Source of the DNA: an uncultured Eubacteriales bacterium
GTDB taxonomy: Bacteria > Bacillota > Clostridia > Lachnospirales > Bianqueaceae
Reading direction: 5' to 3'
Assembly: GCA_902493345.1 (NCBI GenBank)
Contig: CABUPM010000040.1
Coordinates: 1-20,220 of the forward strand
Length of the DNA: 20,220 nucleotides
The position numbers and the translations under genes were made by a program. Each line of letters opens with the position of its first letter. Position 1 is the first letter of the stretch. Shown here in pieces: positions 14,972 to 20,220 of this stretch. Below the pieces are notes generated by a model. That model was not told where the DNA came from and ran no database searches. It saw only the letters and a program-made list of their open reading frames with translations.

Positions 14972-16288
14972 TTACCCAATATGATAGAAGTCTATATCTC
15001 CGACGGCATCGCCTGACAAGCGGATGCTCCGGTCTTCTGCTTCACAATAGGAAGTAGAGATGACGTTTTCACCGCCGTTGACAAAAATCTCCAGGCTGTA
15101 TCGGTCGATGATGCAGCGCAGCTTTGCGACAGCGGTCGATACCATATGATGGTCTACAGTGAGCGTGTGGGCCTGAGCGTCATAGATCACAGGCGTCTGG
15201 CCGACAGAAAGGGCAAAGGAGGCATCTCCCGAAAGGGCGATTGTCAGATCGGCACCAGCAGTGACGGGCAGAACCGGAATATGATCGAAAGAAACAGCCT
15301 GATATTGGACCGGGTCATGACGATAGGCATCCAGTTCACGAATGGGATTTTGCAGTAATCTGCCATTCCGGCAGGACAACTCCCGGGGAAGGGTCATCTG
15401 ACCGAACCAGGGCATATGTCGGGGCAGAGTACGTGCGGTATCCCAGCTCTGCAGCCAGCCGATCAGAATCCGCCGGCCGTCCGGCGCGAGGAGGGTCTGG
15501 GGCGCATAGAAATCCATGCCGAGGTCCAGAGGCAGCACCTGATCATAGGAAAAGACGTCGTCTTCCCAATGGCCGATAAAGGCCAGTACCGCTCGTTTGC
15601 TGGGCAGGTGAAAGAGCTCCTGCGGAAGATCCATAACGCTGACCAGCAGAAGATGGAAACCATCCAGGGAGAAGAAGTCCGGGCACTCCCACATGCCGCC
15701 CCAGCGGTTATGACTGGCAGCCAGAATCGAGTGGAATTCCCAATGAAAAGCATCCATACTCTGATAGAGGCGAACTTCACCGGAGCCGTCTTCGGCACGA
15801 TGAACAGCTACCGTATAGTAATGACCGTTTTCTTCCCAGATCTTTGGGTCGCGGAAGTTTTCGCAGCCTTCAATAACAGGATTGCCAGAGTATTTTTCAT
15901 AGTTGACGCCGTCACCCACGGCAAGGCACTGGGATTGGATCTTCTCCTTTACGCCGGTGTACATCAGAAGATGCCGACCATCCGGGAGAGTCAGAGCGCT
16001 TCCAGAAAAGCATCCGTCGGCATCGTAAGGCATATCCGGCGCGAGGGCAACGGGCAGACGGTCCCAATGGATCAAATCTTGACTTTTTACATGTCCCCAA
16101 TGCATGGGACCCCATTGCAGGGAGTAGGGATGATATTGATAGAAAAGATGATACGCTCCGTCGTAGTAGCTGAAGCCATTAGGGTCGTTGATCCAGCCAA
16201 GGCCGCCGGTCACATGAAATACGGGACGGGAAGTCTCCGGGATCCGGGGCAGATTCTCTTCTTCATACATACGGGCTGCGTGCAGCAT
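14972..16288 (-). CDS. GH32 beta-fructosidase / sucrose-6-phosphate hydrolase
   Basis: A 438-residue enzyme without signal peptide. The three GH32 catalytic motifs are intact: WINDPNG (residues 32-38, nucleophile Asp35), FRDP (Asp147, transition-state stabiliser) and ECP (Glu201, acid/base). QYHP, WGHVKSQDLIHW and FSGSA are further family motifs. The five-bladed propeller covers roughly residues 20-320 and a shortened beta-sandwich follows. At 438 residues it is somewhat shorter than typical SacA/ScrB proteins. The cytoplasmic location suggests action on sucrose 6-phosphate or imported fructo-oligosaccharides; no sucrose PTS or fructokinase is in the window, so the substrate is open. GGAGGTG precedes the ATG. 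It is a single gene, convergent with the transporter operon and divergent from carA. Confidence 0.93.
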   Translation of the reverse strand: MLHAARMYEEENLPRIPETSRPVFHVTGGLGWINDPNGFSYYDGAYHLFYQYHPYSLQWGPMHWGHVKSQDLIHWDRLPVALAPDMPYDADGCFSGSALTLPDGRHLLMYTGVKEKIQSQCLAVGDGVNYEKYSGNPVIEGCENFRDPKIWEENGHYYTVAVHRAEDGSGEVRLYQSMDAFHWEFHSILAASHNRWGGMWECPDFFSLDGFHLLLVSVMDLPQELFHLPSKRAVLAFIGHWEDDVFSYDQVLPLDLGMDFYAPQTLLAPDGRRILIGWLQSWDTARTLPRHMPWFGQMTLPRELSCRNGRLLQNPIRELDAYRHDPVQYQAVSFDHIPVLPVTAGADLTIALSGDASFALSVGQTPVIYDAQAHTLTVDHHMVSTAVAKLRCIIDRYSLEIFVNGGENVISTSYCEAEDRSIRLSGDAVGDIDFYHIG

Positions 16289-16318
16289 AGAGACACCTCC
16301 AGAGTATAAGTTTTTTTT

Positions 16319-16347
16319 ATTATAGTACAGAATGCGGAGAAGTACAA
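16319..16347 (-). promoter_or_regulatory. Probable promoter of the GH32 gene
   Basis: On the minus strand TTGTAC (16342-16347), a 17-base spacer and a perfect TATAAT (16319-16324), about 30 bases upstream of the start codon. The -35 matches only half of the consensus, so a helper regulator is possible; no operator was recognised. Confidence 0.55.
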
Positions 16348-16380
16348 GAAGAAAAAGTGATAAGAAAATGAAAAAAAGTG

Positions 16381-16409
16381 TTGCATTGCGTCAAAATGTA
16401 TGGTATTAT
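16381..16409 (+). promoter_or_regulatory. Promoter of carAB
   Basis: TTGCAT (16381-16386), a 17-base spacer and TATTAT (16404-16409). Transcription would begin near 16416, giving a leader of about 120 bases before the carA start codon. Confidence 0.65.
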
Positions 16410-16428
16410 CTTATGAAGGCAGGGTGTG

Positions 16429-16512
16429 AGCAGGCTGCGGTTAGAGAGAATCGATAGTAGTTGCGCTGCGCAGTCGGGGAACCCAGGTTCGCGATTGCGT
16501 TATTGTCCTGCT
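16429..16512 (+). promoter_or_regulatory. Structured carAB leader, possible cis-regulatory RNA
   Basis: A stable hairpin forms between 16469-16482 and 16487-16499 (CCAG loop; 12 pairs including one G-U, with one mismatch and one bulge). AGCAGG (16429-16434) can pair with CCTGCT (16507-16512) to enclose it. CTGCG (about 16435-16439) can instead pair with CGCAG (16469-16473), which would break the central hairpin, so two exclusive folds are possible. I see no PyrR-binding loop and no classical terminator with a T run. The frame open upstream of carA from a GTG at 16426 is not taken as coding. Confidence 0.35.
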
Positions 16513-16536
16513 GCAATTTTCACGGGAGGTACAGGA

Positions 16537-17619
16537 ATGGAGAAAGAAATGTATCTGGCGCTTGAAAACGGCGAGGTTTTTAAGGGCAAAAGCTTCGGTG
16601 CAGAGGGCAGCGCGGCTGGTGAGGTCGTTTTTACAACGGGGATGGTTGGATATCTTGAGACATTGACAGATCCCAGCTATTGCGGACAGATTTTAGTTCA
16701 GACATTTCCGATGATTGGTAATTACGGATTGATTCCCTCCGATTTTGAGAGTCAAAAGTCTTATTTAAAAGCTTATATTGTAAGAGAATGGTGTCACGAT
16801 CCTTCGAATTTCAGATGTGAGGGAACGATTGACACCTTTTTAAAAGAGCAGGGAGTGGTAGGTCTCTGCGGAATCGACACCCGTAAGCTGACCCGGATCC
16901 TCAGGGAGAACGGTACAATGCGCGGATGTATTGCACAGACGGAAGAAGAAGCCAAAAAGGGCCTGGAGCAAAAGGCGGAGAACAGCGGGGTACTGGAAGC
17001 CACCTGTAAGCACACAAGAATCGAAGGATCCGAAAAGGCAGAGAAAACGGTTGTGATTCTGGATTATGGCATGACACATTGTTTCAGCGAATATCTGCTG
17101 AAGCGCGGAATGCGGGTGGTAATCATGCCGGCCGACAGCAAGGCTGAGACAGTGCTGAGTTATCATCCCGACGGAATCCTGCTGTCCAATGGCCCCGGCA
17201 GTGCGCAGGAGTATCCGGAACTGGTAGCGGAGGTCGCGAAGCTGAGTCAGTCTGGGGTTCCGATCTTCGGAATCGATCTGGGACATCTGATTCTGGCGGC
17301 AGCCAGAGGCGGCAAGGAGCAGAAGCTGAAGCACGGCCACCGCGGCGCGAACCAGCCGGTACGCCGACTGGCAACAGACAGAGTATATATCTCGAGTCAG
17401 AATCATGGATATACCGTGGATATGGAGCAGCTGCCGAAAAATGCCAAGGTAACCTTTGTCAATCTGAACGACGGAACCTGCGAGGGACTGGAGTATACAG
17501 ATATCCCCGCGATTTCCGTACAGTTCCGTCCCGGGGACGGCGAGGATAAGCTCGATACAGGATTCTTGTTTGATCAGTTCACTAACATGATGGAGGGAAA
17601 AGCACATGCCGCTGAATAA
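16537..17619 (+). CDS. carA: Carbamoyl-phosphate synthase small subunit with degenerate glutaminase site
   Basis: A 360-residue CarA homologue. The N-terminal domain (GMVGYLETLTDPSYCGQILV, PMIGNYG) and the class-I amidotransferase domain (ILLSNGPGSAQEYPE, HGHRGANQPV, YISSQNHGY) are clear. In functional CarA the domain supplies ammonia from glutamine through a Cys-His-Glu triad. Here the nucleophile motif GICLGHQ reads GIDLGHL (Asp247, codon GAT at 17275-17277) and the HPE motif reads RPG (Arg331, Gly333), so all three triad residues are missing. The frame is otherwise intact with no stop or shift, so it is probably a structural or regulatory subunit, not decay. GGGAGG precedes the ATG. It overlaps carB by 14 bases. 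Carbamoyl phosphate feeds pyrimidine and arginine synthesis. Confidence 0.93.
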   Translation: MEKEMYLALENGEVFKGKSFGAEGSAAGEVVFTTGMVGYLETLTDPSYCGQILVQTFPMIGNYGLIPSDFESQKSYLKAYIVREWCHDPSNFRCEGTIDTFLKEQGVVGLCGIDTRKLTRILRENGTMRGCIAQTEEEAKKGLEQKAENSGVLEATCKHTRIEGSEKAEKTVVILDYGMTHCFSEYLLKRGMRVVIMPADSKAETVLSYHPDGILLSNGPGSAQEYPELVAEVAKLSQSGVPIFGIDLGHLILAAARGGKEQKLKHGHRGANQPVRRLATDRVYISSQNHGYTVDMEQLPKNAKVTFVNLNDGTCEGLEYTDIPAISVQFRPGDGEDKLDTGFLFDQFTNMMEGKAHAAE

Positions 17620-20220
17620 AGAATTAAAGAAAATAATGGTAATTGGTTCCGGCCCGATCGTAATCGGTCAGGCGGCCGAATTCGACTACGCTGGCACACA
17701 GGCCTGCCGGGCACTGCAGGAAGAGGGCCTGGAGGTCGTTCTGATCAACTCCAACCCCGCGACGATCATGACGGATGAAGCGATGGCGGATCACATCTAT
17801 ATCGAGCCGCTGACGCTGGAGACGGTCAAGAGAATTATTGAGAAGGAGAAGCCGGACAGCATCCTGTCCACCCTGGGAGGTCAGACGGGACTGACACTGT
17901 CCATGCAGCTGGCCAAGGAAGGCTTCCTGAAGAGCCATGGCGTTCGGCTTCTGGGCGCGCGTCCGGAGACCATCGACAAGGCAGAAGACCGTCAGATGTT
18001 TAAGGATACGATGATTTCCATTGGAGAGCCCTGCATTCCTTCTGAGGTCGTAACGGATCTGGAATCCGGACTGGCTTTTGCGGAAAAGATCGGCTATCCG
18101 GTAATCATTCGTCCGGCCTTCACGCTGGGCGGTACCGGCGGCGGTATTGCCAATAATGTAGAAGAGATGAAGGAGATTGCCTCCAACGGTCTGAATCTGT
18201 CCCCGATTACGCAGATTCTGGTAGAAAAATGCATCTCCGGCTGGAAGGAGATCGAGTTTGAGGTAATCCGCGACGCCAAGGGCAACAGCATCACCGTCTG
18301 CAGCATGGAAAATGTGGACCCAGTTGGTGTTCATACCGGTGATTCGGTCGTTTTGGCTCCGGCGGTTACGCTGTCCAATAAAGAGTATCAGATGCTTCGT
18401 ACGGCCGCGATCAATATCGTAGAGGCGCTGGGCGTAGAGGGCGGCTGCAACGTACAGTTCGCGCTGCATCCAGAGAGCATGGAGTATGCCGTCATCGAGG
18501 TTAACCCCCGTGTATCCCGCTCTTCCGCACTGGCATCCAAGGCGACCGGTTATCCCATCGCTAAGGTTGCGACCAAGATCGCGATCGGCTATACGCTGGA
18601 CGAGATCAAAAACGCGGTTACGGGCACGACTTACGCATGCTTTGAGCCGTCGATCGATTATGCGGTAGTTAAGCTTCCCAAGTGGCCTTTTGATAAGTTT
18701 GTCTACGCGAAGAGAACCCTGGGCACACAGATGAAGGCGACCGGTGAAGTCATGGCCATCGGCACCAGCTTTGAGCAGGCCCTGATGAAGGCAGTCCGCG
18801 GTGCGGAGATCTCTCTGGATACGCTGAATATGCCCAGACTCAAGAAGTTGTCTGATGAAGAGGTGTACGCAAAGGTCGCGGATTGTAACGATGAGCGTCT
18901 GTTCGTGATCTTTGAAGCGATGAAGCGTGGAATGAGCGTGGATAAGATCCACGAAATCACGATGATCGACGAATGGTTTTTGAATAAACTGCTGCATCTG
19001 GTTAAGTTTGAGGAGCGCCTGGCGGCGGAGCCTCTGACGCAGGAGCTGTATCATGAAGCCAAGGTTCTGGGATATCCGGACAAGGCCATCGAGCGTATCA
19101 GCGGTCAGAAGATTCAGAAGCATGAAAACGCGGTATTCAAGATGGTAGATACCTGCGCGGCCGAGTTCGCGGCGCAGACACCGTACTTCTACTCGACCTA
19201 TGATGAAGAGAACGAAGCGGCAGAATTTATTGCCGAGAAAAATGATAAGAAGCCGACCATCATCGTATTTGGTTCCGGCCCGATCCGTATCGGACAGGGA
19301 ATCGAGTTCGACTATGCGTCCGTTCACTGTGTATGGTCCCTGAAAAAGGCAGGATACCAGGTGGTCATCGTCAACAACAACCCGGAGACCGTTTCTACGG
19401 ACTTCGATACGGCAGACCGTCTGTATTTCGAGCCTTTGACACCGGAAGACGTGATGAACATCATTCAGGTAGAAAAGCCCTATGGCGTAGTAGTAGCCTT
19501 TGGCGGCCAGACAGCCATCAAGCTGACCAAGTTCCTGGATGAGTCCGGAGTTCGGATCCTGGGAACGCAGGCGGACAGCATCGACGCGGCAGAGGACAGA
19601 GAGCGTTTTGATGAGCTGCTGGAGGAGCTGAAGATCAAGCGTCCGCAGGGACATACGGTATTCACGCTGGAAGAAGCGCTGAACGCAGCGCATGATCTGG
19701 AGTATCCGGTGCTGATGCGTCCTTCTTATGTGCTGGGCGGCCAGAACATGATCATCGCTTTTACGGATGATGATATCAAGGAGTACATGGCAATCATCCT
19801 GTCACACAATATTGAGAACCCGGTTCTGATCGATAAGTATTATATGGGAACCGAAATCGAAGTCGACGCGATCTGCGATGGCGAAGAGATCCTGATTCCG
19901 GGAATCATGGAGCACATCGAGCGTGCCGGCGTTCACTCCGGCGACTCGATCGCGGTGTATCCGGCATGGAACATCAGCGACAGCCTGCGTCAGAAGATCG
20001 TTAACTATTCCAAGAAGCTGGCCATTGCGCTGAAGACGAAGGGCCTGGTCAATATCCAGTATGTCATCTACAACAATGAGGTCTATGTAATTGAAGTGAA
20101 CCCGCGTTCGTCCAGAACGATTCCGTACATCAGCAAGGTTTCCGGTGTTCCGATGGTGGATCTGGCAACACGCTGCATGTTGGGTGAAAAGCTGAAGGAT
20201 ATGGGATACGGTACCGGCTT
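17606..20220 (+). CDS. carB: Carbamoyl-phosphate synthase large subunit, C-terminus beyond window
   Basis: 871 codons are visible of a protein usually about 1070 residues long; the missing part is the end of the second synthetase half and the allosteric domain. The first half starts MPLNKELKKIMVIGSGPIVI and has the preATP/ATP-grasp motifs TLGGQTGLTL, RPAFTLGGTGGG, EVIRD and EVNPRVSRSSALASKATGYP. The second half begins near residue 550 with FGSGPIRIGQGIEFDY and repeats the pattern (AFGGQTAIKL, RPSYVLGGQNM, IEVNPRSSRTIPYISK). CarB makes carbamoyl phosphate from bicarbonate, ATP and ammonia. GGAGGG lies 8 bases before the ATG, within the end of carA, so translation is coupled. Both ATP-grasp halves look intact, so the enzyme should still work with free ammonia even if CarA cannot hydrolyse glutamine. 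Confidence 0.97.
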   Translation, partial: MPLNKELKKIMVIGSGPIVIGQAAEFDYAGTQACRALQEEGLEVVLINSNPATIMTDEAMADHIYIEPLTLETVKRIIEKEKPDSILSTLGGQTGLTLSMQLAKEGFLKSHGVRLLGARPETIDKAEDRQMFKDTMISIGEPCIPSEVVTDLESGLAFAEKIGYPVIIRPAFTLGGTGGGIANNVEEMKEIASNGLNLSPITQILVEKCISGWKEIEFEVIRDAKGNSITVCSMENVDPVGVHTGDSVVLAPAVTLSNKEYQMLRTAAINIVEALGVEGGCNVQFALHPESMEYAVIEVNPRVSRSSALASKATGYPIAKVATKIAIGYTLDEIKNAVTGTTYACFEPSIDYAVVKLPKWPFDKFVYAKRTLGTQMKATGEVMAIGTSFEQALMKAVRGAEISLDTLNMPRLKKLSDEEVYAKVADCNDERLFVIFEAMKRGMSVDKIHEITMIDEWFLNKLLHLVKFEERLAAEPLTQELYHEAKVLGYPDKAIERISGQKIQKHENAVFKMVDTCAAEFAAQTPYFYSTYDEENEAAEFIAEKNDKKPTIIVFGSGPIRIGQGIEFDYASVHCVWSLKKAGYQVVIVNNNPETVSTDFDTADRLYFEPLTPEDVMNIIQVEKPYGVVVAFGGQTAIKLTKFLDESGVRILGTQADSIDAAEDRERFDELLEELKIKRPQGHTVFTLEEALNAAHDLEYPVLMRPSYVLGGQNMIIAFTDDDIKEYMAIILSHNIENPVLIDKYYMGTEIEVDAICDGEEILIPGIMEHIERAGVHSGDSIAVYPAWNISDSLRQKIVNYSKKLAIALKTKGLVNIQYVIYNNEVYVIEVNPRSSRTIPYISKVSGVPMVDLATRCMLGEKLKDMGYGTG

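Noticed and set aside
15416..16309. Plus-strand open frame (297 codons) opposite the GH32 gene
   Set aside because: The minus-strand GH32 protein has all three catalytic motifs; the plus-strand frame has no motif and no upstream ribosome binding site.
16426..16536. GTG-started 37-residue N-terminal extension of CarA
   Set aside because: It overlaps the structured leader and has no homology to CarA N-termini; GGGAGG and the ATG at 16537 match the family start.
16410..16536. PyrR-binding attenuator in front of carA
   Set aside because: I could not find the expected PyrR anti-antiterminator loop sequence, nor an intrinsic terminator with a T run before the start codon.
17624..19693. Very long open frame (689 codons) on the strand opposite carB
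   Set aside because: It lies wholly inside carB, which has clear homology and conserved motifs. The translation is rich in Arg, Leu, His and Gln with no recognisable domain, as expected from an antisense frame of a codon-biased gene.

Overview
The window reads as a chromosome segment of a gut-type Gram-positive anaerobe, most likely a Clostridia/Lachnospiraceae-like Firmicute. The basis is the strong AGGAGG-type ribosome binding sites, TTGACA/TATAAT promoters, LplABC-type sugar ABC transporters without their own ATPase, lipoprotein solute-binding proteins with short Ser/Lys/Gln-rich linkers, and protein similarity that I recognise by eye only. Gene density is high and most of the window is a carbohydrate-utilisation locus.

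Layout. Left arm (1-2645, minus strand): promoter, remnant of a deleted solute-binding-protein gene, LplB-type permease, LplC/YtcP-type permease, then a solute-binding lipoprotein that leaves the window. Centre (2811-9170, plus strand): a divergent five-gene operon encoding an apiosidase-like glycoside hydrolase (DUF4038), a CE12-type rhamnogalacturonan acetylesterase-like SGNH hydrolase, an unassigned helical-toroid protein, a guanine-deaminase-family amidohydrolase and a YiaK-like 2,3-diketo-L-gulonate reductase. It closes with a hairpin terminator. None of these five has a signal peptide. Right arm (9286-14959, plus): two paralogous solute-binding lipoproteins. The first is a stand-alone transcription unit with a strong terminator. 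The second is followed by an attenuator-like hairpin and its own LplB/LplC permease pair. Then a convergent GH32 beta-fructosidase (minus) and finally carA-carB (plus), with carB leaving the window.

How it fits together: the lipoproteins and permease pairs probably import plant-derived (pectin-like) oligosaccharides, powered by an MsmX-type ATPase encoded elsewhere, and the central operon would deacetylate and trim them in the cytoplasm. This is inference from families and context. The GH32 gene adds fructoside or sucrose-phosphate hydrolysis, and carAB belongs to pyrimidine/arginine synthesis.

Most notable observations: (1) CarA has lost all three glutaminase catalytic residues (Cys to Asp, His to Arg, Glu to Gly), so this carbamoyl-phosphate synthetase should not be able to use glutamine through it. 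(2) The leader of the left permease operon contains two fused fragments of a third paralogue of the right-arm binding proteins. (3) The two intact paralogues share a nearly identical promoter-leader-signal-peptide block, with a 5'-terminal hairpin exposing ACGGACGG, while their protein bodies have diverged. (4) A guanine-deaminase-family gene and a protein of no recognised family sit inside the polysaccharide operon. No tRNA, rRNA, CRISPR array or insertion sequence was seen.
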